From NCBI GenBank assembly GCA_026708055.1, contig JAPOVS010000023.1, forward strand, positions 62,001 to 126,000: a DNA stretch of 64,000 bases. The letters are read 5' to 3'. Shown here one piece after another: positions 16,825 through 24,968 of this stretch. The first letter of the stretch is position 1; every line of letters begins with the position of its first letter. A model generated the notes under the pieces. It had not been told where the DNA came from. It was given only the letters and a program-made list of their open reading frames with translations, and searched no databases. Position numbers and translations under genes: made by a program. Source of the DNA: a bacterium (lineage in GTDB: Bacteria; Actinomycetota; Acidimicrobiia; Acidimicrobiales; CATQHL01).

Positions 16825-18456
16825 TCATCTGTCCTTGGTCGCCACTAGGACGACCACCGAACTCGAGAGCCAGCGCCCGACCGTGGCGTCCGCCGGGAAG
16901 AACCGCTTCGTCGGCAGTTGTCGATCTCCCCATGAGGTGCTGCCGAGGCGCTGCTGCAACCCGAACTCCACCCGACCGCTGCTGAGCCTGCGGGCGACGA
17001 TACGCACTTCGAACCGATCGAGAGATGCGTCGGGCGCGGACGTGGTGACCGTCAGAGGGGAACTCGCCAGCCAGCGCCCGACCGTGGCGTCCGCCGGGAA
17101 GAGCCGTGCCCTGGGGAGCTGCCGGCCGCGCCATGCGTCCTGGCCGTCTCGCTGCTGGAGCCCGAACTCGATCCTGCCGTCGCCCAGTTCGCGGGCAACG
17201 ATGCGCAGTTCGGCTGCGGCGCTCGCGGGCGGTACCGAGATGTCGAATGCCCAGGGGTAGAAGTAGTCGCTCGTCTCATCATCGCCGAGATCGCCGGTCC
17301 AGATCCAAACCCTCCAGTCGCCGCCGACAGCGTCCGCAAGGGTCAACGTAACGTTGCCGTCGGACCCGGTGACCGGATCAGCGCCGTCGATCACGCACAC
17401 CGTCGAAGCGTCTACGACCGGCGAGGCGAACCTGCTGCAAGGGCGATCGTCTGCCAACCCCTCCACATTGTGCTCCATCCTGCGGATATCAGCGGCCGAG
17501 ATCTTGAAGGCGTCGATTGCCGCGTTGGCGACCGGGACGAAATTTTCGTCACGGACCGACACCGTGATCACCGCACCGTCGACCTGAGCAGTCACGCCCG
17601 CAGGACGGACATTGCTGTGGGCCAGAGCACGAGTGATGATCGTCGCCATGTCGCCACGAGACACCGGATCATCCGGCCCGAACCAGGCGTCCCGACCCGC
17701 CGGCGTCCCGGCCATGATCCCCAGTTCGTAGGCTGCGCTGATGGCGTTGTTGACCGACCGCGACACCGATTCAGAAGCGTCGCTGAAGTCGTCATTGGGA
17801 AGACTGCCCGGTGCCGGGCCCAACACGAACAGGCCCGCGTTCGCGCCTGTCGAAAGCTTGGCCACGTCGACGCCGGGCGTCCTGGCGAGCAAGCCGACGA
17901 CAGCGACCGCCATCTCGGCGCGGGTGATGGCGTCGCCCGGCCTGAAAGCCGAGTCGCTGCCGGCGAGGATCCCGTGACGACTGAGTGTCAAGATGTGGGC
18001 TTGGGATTCACCGCTCAGGTCGGAGATGTCACCGAACCCGACCGTGGTGTCGCCGCCAGTCAGATCTGTTCCCATGAGCGTCGCGGCCCGGTGAAGGTAG
18101 AGCGCCATCAGCCGACGGGACACAGCCGCGCGGGGGCTGAAAGTCTCTGGCGACGTGCCGCGAGAGATCCCGAAATAGGCGAAACAGTTGATGACACCCG
18201 GGTGCGGGTAGTCCCAAGGACCCGGGTCGTCTCGTCCCGGAAGAGGCTCGATAAAAACGCCTACTTCGCTGTCCCAATAGCCGATGTCTTCGAAACCGAC
18301 GTCATTCAGCGCCTCACCCACGCACGCCGAGGACGTAGCCTCGTAATCCGGCTTGGAATCCTCGTCCAGCGCAGCCGCGGGGGCAGACCCTACGGCGATC
18401 AGCGAGGCGACGACGGCACCCGCTGCCAGCACCGCCCAACACGAGTTCCGTCTCAT
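16825..18456 (-). CDS. Secreted SLH-domain protein with C-terminal repeat module
   Basis: A 543-residue exported protein. The signal peptide is MRRNSCWAVLAAGAVVASLI, cleaved near APAAA. Three S-layer-homology-like domains follow (about residues 60-320) with motifs such as FAYFGISRGTSPETFSP, ILAGSDSAFRPGDAITRAEM and ELGIMAGTPAGRDAWFGPDD. Then comes an Ig-like or CNA-like region (about 330-430) and two copies of a roughly 50-residue module containing RIVAR, EFGLQQR, RQLP and FPADATVGRWL (about 430-543). It is likely attached to the cell wall. ATG 18456 is chosen because the signal peptide begins there. An unusual promoter with an 11-G tract lies about 120 bp upstream. Confidence 0.8.
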   Translation of the reverse strand: MRRNSCWAVLAAGAVVASLIAVGSAPAAALDEDSKPDYEATSSACVGEALNDVGFEDIGYWDSEVGVFIEPLPGRDDPGPWDYPHPGVINCFAYFGISRGTSPETFSPRAAVSRRLMALYLHRAATLMGTDLTGGDTTVGFGDISDLSGESQAHILTLSRHGILAGSDSAFRPGDAITRAEMAVAVVGLLARTPGVDVAKLSTGANAGLFVLGPAPGSLPNDDFSDASESVSRSVNNAISAAYELGIMAGTPAGRDAWFGPDDPVSRGDMATIITRALAHSNVRPAGVTAQVDGAVITVSVRDENFVPVANAAIDAFKISAADIRRMEHNVEGLADDRPCSRFASPVVDASTVCVIDGADPVTGSDGNVTLTLADAVGGDWRVWIWTGDLGDDETSDYFYPWAFDISVPPASAAAELRIVARELGDGRIEFGLQQRDGQDAWRGRQLPRARLFPADATVGRWLASSPLTVTTSAPDASLDRFEVRIVARRLSSGRVEFGLQQRLGSTSWGDRQLPTKRFFPADATVGRWLSSSVVVLVATKDR

Positions 18457-18572
18457 GACCACCTGAATCACCTTCTCCTTCTGCACCCGAGGCCTTGTCC
18501 GCAGACACGCCGGCACCCGTCGCGGACAGCGCGTACGGCGGGACTCGCCTCTCCCTGACCTGCCGGGGCGAC

Positions 18573-18597
18573 AACGTACCCCCCCCCCCGATGTCAA
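18573..18597 (-). promoter_or_regulatory. Candidate phase-variable promoter with G11 spacer
   Basis: Reading toward the SLH gene: TTGACA (18597-18592), TC, eleven Gs (18589-18579), then TACGTT (18578-18573), which fits the actinobacterial -10 form TANNNT. The spacer is 13 nt, shorter than the usual 16-18, so loss or gain of G residues would change promoter strength. The same layout with 16 Gs occurs at 31910-31940 before another secreted protein. Confidence 0.6.
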
Positions 18598-18796
18598 GCA
18601 ACGATCGCCGGAGTTGCGCGAGACCCGCGAAGCGAACTCAACGTGCGAGACTCCGCCCGCCGCATCGGTGTGGACCGGGCGACCCTCACCTCGTACCTAG
18701 CCTCGATGGAACCGTGTTCCTCGTGCACCGCCCGCGTGCGTGGTCGCGCAACCCGACCACGATCGATGCATGACTACATCTGGATGATATGATGCA

Positions 18797-19021
18797 ATGA
18801 TGCGGACTACCATCGATCTGCCCGACGACCTGCACTCACTCGCCCGCGAGTTGGCCTACCAGCAGAAAAAGACCGTCAGCCAGGTGATAACGGAACTGAT
18901 CCGAAGCGCAACCCAAACCGAGTCCGGGCCTCGTATCGAGACCTCCCCCTCCGGTCGGCTTGTCGTGCACCTCGGGCGTCCCGTCACCGAGGAGGAAGTG
19001 AAGTCGCTGGAGGATGAGTAG
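18797..19021 (+). CDS. Ribbon-helix-helix antitoxin (VapB type)
   Basis: A 74-residue antitoxin. The N-terminal RHH DNA-binding motif is RTTIDLPDDLHSLARELAYQ, and the acidic C-terminal tail ends TEEEVKSLEDE. Tandem ATG codons (18797 and 18800) are possible starts. Its stop overlaps the start of the PIN toxin gene by 1 nt. An A/T-rich leader with repeated GATGATATGATG-like sequence lies immediately upstream and could hold the operator. Confidence 0.85.
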   Translation: MMRTTIDLPDDLHSLARELAYQQKKTVSQVITELIRSATQTESGPRIETSPSGRLVVHLGRPVTEEEVKSLEDE

Positions 19022-19419
19022 TGAGCTGTGCGCTGCTCGACGCCAACGTGCTGATAGCACTGAGTTTCAGCGACCATCCCAGCCACGCCGTCTCGAATGC
19101 CTGGTTCGATGCGTACGAGGGCGGAATCGCCACCTGTCCGGTGACCCAAGGCTCGCTACTGCGATTCCTGCTGCGCAACTCGGTGCCGGCACCCGACGCG
19201 TTGACGGTGCTGAATCAGTACCGCCGCCTGGAGAATCACGAGTTCTGGCCCGATGACATCGGCTACGACTCCGCCATGCTGCGGGGTGTCATCGGGCACC
19301 GACAGGTCACTGACGCTTACCTGATCGCCCTCGCCGAGAGCCGCGACGGATCAGTGGCGACGCTCGACCGGGGATTGGCGATACTCCGGCCCAAGGCGAC
19401 CCTGCTGATCTCCGCCTGA
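19021..19419 (+). CDS. PIN-domain toxin (VapC family)
   Basis: A 132-residue PIN-domain RNase. Putative metal-binding acids are D in ALLDANVLIAL (residue about 7), D in RQVTDAYLIALA (about 99) and D in VATLDRGLAIL (about 117). It carries the TGGT/TT-like VapC feature VTQGSLLRFL near residue 42. GTG start at 19021 is coupled to the antitoxin. It is the second VapBC-like pair in the window; unlike the pair at 10457, its antitoxin is of the RHH type. Confidence 0.85.
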   Translation: MSCALLDANVLIALSFSDHPSHAVSNAWFDAYEGGIATCPVTQGSLLRFLLRNSVPAPDALTVLNQYRRLENHEFWPDDIGYDSAMLRGVIGHRQVTDAYLIALAESRDGSVATLDRGLAILRPKATLLISA

Positions 19420-19519
19420 GCCGCAGGATCGCCGAGGAATCCGGGGAGGGCCAAGCGAGCGGAGCCGCCCTCGCGGTGCTAGACAGAACTCATCGTGCTC
19501 AACCACTGAGGGGGAAGAA

Positions 19520-21004
19520 ATGAAAGCATCGATGTTCCGCCGGCGCGCCCTTGTGGCGACCGTCTGCGCGGTCGTGCTGCTGACGGTCGGCCTGACCGCT
19601 TGCGGCGACGACGACGACACCACGGCGGCCCCGAGCCCGCCGCCGGCCGAACCGGCACCTGCGCCACCCGAACCCGCACCGGCACCGCCCGAGCCCGCAC
19701 CGACATCGCCAGAGCCGGCGCCAGCGCCACCCGAACCCGCACCGGCACCGCCAGAACCGGCCCCGGCACCACCCGAACCACCACCACCGCCGCCCGAGGA
19801 CGCGGGCCCGGTGACGATCTCGTTCCTGGGGTTCTACGGCCCCGAGGGGGTGGCACCGCTGCTCGACGCTTTCCACGCGGAGAACCCCGGCATCACCGTG
19901 GAGTACCAGTCCGTGCCGTTCGGGGAGCTGAACCAGGTCATCCAGAGCCGCCTGTCGGGCGGCGGCGAGAGCCCGGACGTCTACATCGCCGACCAGCCCC
20001 GGGTTGCGGCATTGGACAACCAGGGGTTCCTGCACGACGTCACCGACGCCGTCGGCGACGCCGCCGGCGACTGGGTGGACACCGCCCTGACGGCGTCCAC
20101 CGTGGACGGACGGCTGATGGCGCTGCCGCTCAACACCTCGACGCAGATCCTCTACTACAACAAGACGCTGCTGGACCAGGCGGGGATTGCCTACCCGTCC
20201 ACGTCGCCCGACGACCGCATGACCTGGGACGAGCTCATCGACTTGGCGCGCCAGGCCCAGGAGGGCGGCGCAACCTACGGCTTCCAGTTCGACCAGGTGA
20301 GCCGCTACTACCAGCTGCAGCCGCTGATGGAGTCGCTCGGCGGAGGCCCCGGACTGACCGGTCCCGCCAACCTGCAGGCCGATCTCGTGAACGACGGCTG
20401 GATCGCGGCGATGGAGTTCTACGCCGGCCTGTTCGCCGACGACGGCGTGGCGCCGCGCGGCATGCCGCCGGAGGAGACTCCCAACGCCTTCGCGGCCGGC
20501 GAGGTCGCCTTCTACCTCGGCGGGACCCACTGGGGCGGCATCTACGAGCTCTTCTGGCCACTCGACTTCGATCTGGGCTTCGCGCCCCACCCGTACTTCG
20601 AAGGTCACGATCCGGTCACGCCGACGGGTGCCCTGTCGCTCGGCGTGAACCCCAACAGCCCGAACACCGAGGCGGCCACCACCTTCGCCAAGTGGGTCAC
20701 CACCTCGCCGGTGGGCACGAACGTGTTCCTGACCGTCGACGTCGCCCCGCCGGCTCTGACCGGGGCGCTCCCGGCCTTCATCGTCTCCCCGCCGTGGGAC
20801 CGCGGCGAGGGCGGCACCACGGCCGGCGAGCTGGTGGAGTACGAGCTCGCCAACACCTCCGTGGTGCGGCCGCGCAGCATCGGCTACATCCAGTTCGAGG
20901 AGATCCTGGGCCGGGCCTTCGAGGACATCCGCAACGGGCTCGACGTGCGTGAGACCCTCGAGCGCGCCCAGTCCGATCTGGAGGCCCAACTCCCGAGCGG
21001 CTGA
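19520..21004 (+). CDS. ABC transporter extracellular solute-binding lipoprotein with Pro-rich linker
   Basis: A 494-residue binding protein of the sugar (CUT1, family 1) type. The lipoprotein signal ends in the lipobox LTAC with C27 as the probable lipidated residue. A linker of repeated PEPAPAPP units spans residues about 36-95. The ligand-binding domain follows, with ITVEYQSVPFGELNQVIQ, ILYYNKTLLDQAG and MTWDELIDLA, typical of family 1 binding proteins. The Shine-Dalgarno GAGGGGGAAG precedes ATG 19520. Two permease genes follow with overlapping ends. With a nucleoside hydrolase downstream, a nucleoside or sugar ligand is plausible. Confidence 0.88.
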   Translation: MKASMFRRRALVATVCAVVLLTVGLTACGDDDDTTAAPSPPPAEPAPAPPEPAPAPPEPAPTSPEPAPAPPEPAPAPPEPAPAPPEPPPPPPEDAGPVTISFLGFYGPEGVAPLLDAFHAENPGITVEYQSVPFGELNQVIQSRLSGGGESPDVYIADQPRVAALDNQGFLHDVTDAVGDAAGDWVDTALTASTVDGRLMALPLNTSTQILYYNKTLLDQAGIAYPSTSPDDRMTWDELIDLARQAQEGGATYGFQFDQVSRYYQLQPLMESLGGGPGLTGPANLQADLVNDGWIAAMEFYAGLFADDGVAPRGMPPEETPNAFAAGEVAFYLGGTHWGGIYELFWPLDFDLGFAPHPYFEGHDPVTPTGALSLGVNPNSPNTEAATTFAKWVTTSPVGTNVFLTVDVAPPALTGALPAFIVSPPWDRGEGGTTAGELVEYELANTSVVRPRSIGYIQFEEILGRAFEDIRNGLDVRETLERAQSDLEAQLPSG

Positions 21005-21909
21005 TGCCCCAGCCTCCTGCGCGGGCGGTGCCGCCACCCAGGCGGCGCCGCCCGCGCTCGGGCGGCGCGGTCGCCATGGTCTTCCTGGCGCCCGCCCTCG
21101 TCACGCTGATCCTGACCCGTCTGGCCCCGGCGGTCGACACGCTCATCGCCAGCCTGCGCGACGGCGGAGCCTGGAGCCTCGCCAACTACGCCGAACTCGG
21201 GGCCACGACGTTCCGCGAGGCCGTCGTGACGACGGTGGTCTTCAACGCAATCATCAATCCGGCGCAGGTGGTGGTCTCCTATGCCCTGGCGGTGGTGCTC
21301 TCGCAACGCCTGCCCGCCGTGGGGTTTTGGCGCACGCTGATCTTCCTGCCGATGGCGGTGCCGCCAGCGGTGTCGACGGTCGTGTGGGGCATATGGTTCC
21401 GCCCCGGCGACGGGATCGTGAACAGCCTGCTGGGGACCGTGGGCCTACCCGACCAGCCCTTCCTGACGTCGCCCACCCAGGCCCTGTACGTGATCATGGT
21501 CATCGCCAGCTGGATCGGGGTCGGCTACTGGATGATGTTCCTCATCGCCGGCATCAAGAACGTGCCCGCCGAGATGACCGAGGCCGCCGCCATCGACGGC
21601 GCCGGCTGGTGGCGGCGGCTCATCACGATCGTCACACCGATGGTCCGCCGGCAGTTGAGCTTCGTGCTCGTCGCCGCCACCGTGGCCAACTTCCTGCTGT
21701 TTGTGCCCGTGCAGGTCCTCACCCGCGGCGGCCCCGCCGGCAGCACGAACCTGGTGATGTACGAGGCCTACACCCAGGCCTTCGTCTTCAACGATCCCGG
21801 TCCGGCATTCGCCCAGATCACCGTTCTCGTGGCGCTGGTGGCCGTCATCGTGGCCGTGCAGTTCCGGCTGATGCGCGGCCCCACCGAGCAGGTCCGCCAT
21901 GCGTCTTGA
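21004..21909 (+). CDS. ABC transporter permease, CUT1 MalF/UgpA type
   Basis: A 301-residue inner-membrane permease with six predicted TM helices. The EAA loop is EMTEAAAIDGAGWWRRLITIVTPMV (about residues 190-215), which docks the ATPase. The ATG at 21004 overlaps the binding-protein stop (TGATG). It pairs with the next permease. No ATPase gene lies in the window; CUT1 systems often share a distant MsmK/UgpC-type ATPase. Confidence 0.9.
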   Translation: MPQPPARAVPPPRRRRPRSGGAVAMVFLAPALVTLILTRLAPAVDTLIASLRDGGAWSLANYAELGATTFREAVVTTVVFNAIINPAQVVVSYALAVVLSQRLPAVGFWRTLIFLPMAVPPAVSTVVWGIWFRPGDGIVNSLLGTVGLPDQPFLTSPTQALYVIMVIASWIGVGYWMMFLIAGIKNVPAEMTEAAAIDGAGWWRRLITIVTPMVRRQLSFVLVAATVANFLLFVPVQVLTRGGPAGSTNLVMYEAYTQAFVFNDPGPAFAQITVLVALVAVIVAVQFRLMRGPTEQVRHAS

Positions 21910-22741
21910 CATGCCGCGCTGGGGCCGGATACCCCTGGCGGTGCTCGTGCCCGTGGGCGCGATCCTGTGGCTTGCCCCGCTGGCCTGGACCGTCGCCTCC
22001 GGGCTCCGCCCCGGCAACGCCGTGTTCCGGTCCTTCCGGGGCCTGAACTGGCGCACGTTCATCCCCGACGCGGTCACGACCGAGAACGTGGCGGCGGTCG
22101 CCGACGGCACGCTGGGGCGCGCCATTCTCAACTCGCTGATCGTGGCGGGCGCCACGGTCGCGGTGGGCGTGCTGATATCAGCCATGGCGGCGTACGGGCT
22201 GACGGCGTTCCGCTTCCGGGGCCGCGGGTTCGTCTTCGCCCTCGTCGTGCTGGCCTTCATGGTGCCGTTCGAGGCGCTCGCCATCCCCCTGGCCGACACG
22301 GCCCGGAGCGTGGGGCTGGACAACAGCTACATCGGCCTCATCCTGCCGGGCGTGGGCAACGGGCTGGCGATATTCCTGTTGCGCCAGTTCTACCTCGACA
22401 TCCCCGCAGAGCTCGCCGAGGCCGCCTCCATCGACGGCGCCGGGGCCTGGCGGATCTTCCGGCACGTGTACCTGCCCCTGACCGGGCCGGCCATGGTCGG
22501 CGCCGGCATCATCATCTTCGTCTTCCAGTGGCAGGCCTACCTGCTGCCGCTGCTGCTCACCACCGACCCGTCGATGGACGTGGGGGCCGTCGCACTCGCC
22601 CGGCTGTTCGGGCAGTACGGCGTGGACTGGGGGATGCTCTTCGCGGGCGCCGCGTTCTTGTGCCTCGTCCCGGCGATCGTGCTGCTGGTCTTCCAGCGCA
22701 CGTTCACCGAGTCGGTCGTGGGATCGGCGGTGAAGGGATGA
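21899..22741 (+). CDS. ABC transporter permease, CUT1 MalG/UgpE type
   Basis: A 280-residue permease with six TM segments. The EAA motif is ELAEAASIDGAGAWRIFRHVYLPL, followed by the GPAMVGAGIIIFVFQWQAYLLPL segment typical of MalG-like subunits. It overlaps the upstream permease by 11 nt, showing tight translational coupling. Together with the binding protein it forms a carbohydrate-type importer lacking its own ATPase gene. Confidence 0.9.
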   Translation: MRLDMPRWGRIPLAVLVPVGAILWLAPLAWTVASGLRPGNAVFRSFRGLNWRTFIPDAVTTENVAAVADGTLGRAILNSLIVAGATVAVGVLISAMAAYGLTAFRFRGRGFVFALVVLAFMVPFEALAIPLADTARSVGLDNSYIGLILPGVGNGLAIFLLRQFYLDIPAELAEAASIDGAGAWRIFRHVYLPLTGPAMVGAGIIIFVFQWQAYLLPLLLTTDPSMDVGAVALARLFGQYGVDWGMLFAGAAFLCLVPAIVLLVFQRTFTESVVGSAVKG

Positions 22742-22931
22742 CCGGCGCACCGCGGGCGCGACCGGCGGCCGTCGTGGCGACCGTCGAGCAACGCTGCGGA
22801 CAACCGCACCGGTCGGACCGGCGGGTGCCCGAAGCCGCTGTCAGCCGATCCGATCCGAGCGTCCGGCGGATTCCCGACCACGCTCCTCGGCCGATCCCGA
22901 GACGACATACTCAACCGAAGGGCACCACACC
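22742..22931. other. Short gap before the nucleoside hydrolase
   Basis: 190 nt with no gene. It may contain the 5' leader of the nucleoside hydrolase gene; no clear terminator hairpin or palindrome is seen. Confidence 0.3.
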
Positions 22932-23891
22932 ATGACCCGACTGCTCCTCGACACCGACATCGGCACCGACGTGGACGACGCGCTGGCCTTGGCGCTGCTC
23001 ATCGCCGAACCGGAGGTGGACCTGGTCGGGGTGACGACCGTCCACGGCCACGCCCCCCTGCGGGCCGCCATCGCCCGATCGCTGCTGGAGGTCTCCGACA
23101 AGCGGCACGTGCCCGTCGTGGCGGGGCGCTCGACGCCGCTGCGGCGCAGCAGCGTCGAGGGTTTCCACTGGAACGAGATGTGGGGCCACGAGGGGGCCGG
23201 CGTGCTGCGCGACGCCGAGCGGCAGGTGCCCGACGACGAACCGACCCGTGAGGACGCGGCCCGGTTCATCATCGACGCCGCCGGGCGCGCCCGGGACCCC
23301 CTGGCCGTGGTGACCGTCGGGCCGGTCACCAACCTGGCCTTGGCGCTGCAGATGGAACCGGGGCTGGCCGGGGCGCTCGGCCCGGTGACGATCATGGGCG
23401 GGATCGTGGAGCGCCACATGGTCGCCTGGCCGGCGAGCTTCGAGACGAACCTCAACTCCGACCCGCTCGCCGCCGCCATCGTGTTGGGGTCGAGGCTGGA
23501 CATCACGCTGGTGCCCCTCGAGGTGACCCTGCAGGTGTACCTCGACCGCGCCGACCGCGACCGACTCGAAGCCGACGGCGGCCCGGTCTCCCAGAGGCTG
23601 GTGCGTCTCATCGAGGAGATGCGCGAGCCATTCCTCGGCTTTGCGGCGAAGTACGGCCTCGACGGTTCCCACTTCGACGAGCGCACCTACCTGCACGATC
23701 CGCTCGCCGCGCACGTCGCCCTCGGCGGCGGCCACGCGATGCTGCGGGAGGCGAGCATCTCCGTCGAGTACGAGGGGCAGATCCTGCGCACCATCGACCA
23801 TCCCGAGCGCCAACCCAACATGCACGTCTGCTTCGCCGCCGACGGCCCCGCCTTCGTCGCCGACTACATGAACGCAGTCGTGGCCGCCTGA
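22932..23891 (+). CDS. Nucleoside hydrolase (inosine-uridine preferring family)
   Basis: A 319-residue enzyme that cleaves the N-glycosidic bond of ribonucleosides, giving a base and ribose. The N-terminal Ca-binding motif LLDTDIGTDVDDALAL (residues 4-19) is diagnostic. Further conserved parts are VTVGPVTNLALALQ (about 115), IMGGIVE and the late Asp in YLHDPLAAHVAL (about 255). It sits 190 nt after the ABC permeases on the same strand. This suggests that the importer supplies nucleosides or that the two act in the same salvage pathway. Confidence 0.9.
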   Translation: MTRLLLDTDIGTDVDDALALALLIAEPEVDLVGVTTVHGHAPLRAAIARSLLEVSDKRHVPVVAGRSTPLRRSSVEGFHWNEMWGHEGAGVLRDAERQVPDDEPTREDAARFIIDAAGRARDPLAVVTVGPVTNLALALQMEPGLAGALGPVTIMGGIVERHMVAWPASFETNLNSDPLAAAIVLGSRLDITLVPLEVTLQVYLDRADRDRLEADGGPVSQRLVRLIEEMREPFLGFAAKYGLDGSHFDERTYLHDPLAAHVALGGGHAMLREASISVEYEGQILRTIDHPERQPNMHVCFAADGPAFVADYMNAVVAA

Positions 23892-23917
23892 GGGCGACCA
23901 CTGCCCCGACGCGGTCG

Positions 23918-24009
23918 GAAAACTGCTGATCAGTGAGCCGGTAAACTGTCGATTAGTGAGCCGGCAAACTGTCGATCAGTGGCTTGGCAAACTGTCGATC
24001 AGTGCGACG
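23918..24009. repeat. Four tandem 23-bp repeats with internal palindrome
   Basis: Four contiguous 23-bp units (23918, 23941, 23964, 23987) follow the consensus GCAAACTGTCGATCAGTGAGCCG. The first two are slightly divergent. Each unit contains the near-palindrome ACTG-TCGAT-CAGT. The array resembles an iteron or multi-site operator. It lies just after the nucleoside hydrolase stop. Confidence 0.75.
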
Positions 24010-24081
24010 ACAGGATTTCGCGTAGCGCTGGGAACGGCGGGCGTGTGCAGCCGCCGGGCAGCGGGCTCAGGTGGCGAGTTT

Positions 24082-24128
24082 GGCGTGGCGCCACGCGGCA
24101 TGCCGCCGGAGGAGACCCCCGCCTTCGG
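24082..24128 (+). pseudogene. 47-bp shard of the solute-binding protein gene
   Basis: This segment encodes GVAPRGMPPEETPAFGD and matches bases about 20447-20492 of the binding-protein gene (GVAPRGMPPEETPNAFAA) with few changes and a small deletion. There is no other homology around it. Confidence 0.6.
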
Positions 24129-24200
24129 GGACATTTCCAGGACCAGCGCCGAGTCCTCACAGCCCGGATCGTCGCATCCCGAACGCGGCGGTGAGCACCG

Positions 24201-24557
24201 TCAGTACATGATGAGGTGGGTGGGGACCAGCCGCTGTGCGACGGGGTCGGCCGCCAACCTCAACCCTTCGAGGGTGTAGGCGCCCAGCAGGGCCGGAGCG
24301 TCGTCCTCTCCGAAGACGACGAGAGTGACCTCACTGTTGCCGTTGATCGTCACCCAGGCCCTCCCAATCTCCATCTCCGCCCGGCGACCGTCGGCGAGCA
24401 GGAAGACCCCCCGGTCGATGGGCTCGATGCCCAACTCGCGCAACAGACGGGCGGGCAGCGTCGTGTAGGCGGCGCCGGTGTCGACGGTCGCTTCGATCTC
24501 CCGCGACGAGCCGCCGTTCATGCTGGCGACGTGGAGCGGCCAGCTGAACGTTCCCAT
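24201..24557 (-). CDS. Retropepsin-like (clan AA) aspartic protease
   Basis: A 118-residue single-domain aspartic protease. The active site is TVDTGAAYTTLPARLL (Asp about residue 26), the flap region is GVFLLADGRRAEMEIG, and ALLGAYTLEGLRLAADPVAQ is the C-terminal psi-loop element. ATG 24557 is chosen: the upstream in-frame extension is low-complexity and no homolog-like sequence precedes MGTFSW. It closely parallels the protein at 13177 in the MG(S/T)F start and the Asp-Pro-Val ending. It is flanked by repeat and shard DNA. Confidence 0.75.
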   Translation of the reverse strand: MGTFSWPLHVASMNGGSSREIEATVDTGAAYTTLPARLLRELGIEPIDRGVFLLADGRRAEMEIGRAWVTINGNSEVTLVVFGEDDAPALLGAYTLEGLRLAADPVAQRLVPTHLIMY

Positions 24558-24968
24558 GCGATCGACTTTAGCGAATCGCCGATGGGTTGAGCCGGCGTCG
24601 GCCGTGTCGGATCGCGCCGCAACGCCTCCCACGCCCAGTCCTCGGCCTGGCCGCCGGAACGACTGCCCGGGCGGCCAGCGGTCCGAGGCCCCGCACCCCT
24701 GGATCCCGGCGTCCGCCAGAGCGCCAGCGAGGAGGAGCTCACCGTCGGGGGCCGCCTCCACCTCCGCCCCATCAGCACCCTTTGGCGCTGTGACGGTCGG
24801 ATCGCATAGCGGCAATGGGCAGGCGGCCCCGCCGTCAGCGGCCCGACCGGGACCGCGCCGCACACGGCTTTATCATCTTTAGTGTGTTTTATGTTCTAGG
24901 CATAAACTGAGATAACGACGATAAATCCCTGTTCACAGCCCTCGCACGGCGCTACAGTCTGTCGTACT
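24558..24968. promoter_or_regulatory. Intergenic region with A/T-rich promoter patch for the ATPase gene
   Basis: The stretch 24558-24860 shows no credible gene. Bases about 24868-24930 are markedly A/T-rich (for example TTTATCATCTTTAGTGTG and CATAAACTGAGATAACG) and lie directly upstream of the divergently placed ATPase gene. A promoter is likely here, but I cannot assign -35 and -10 boxes with confidence. Confidence 0.4.
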
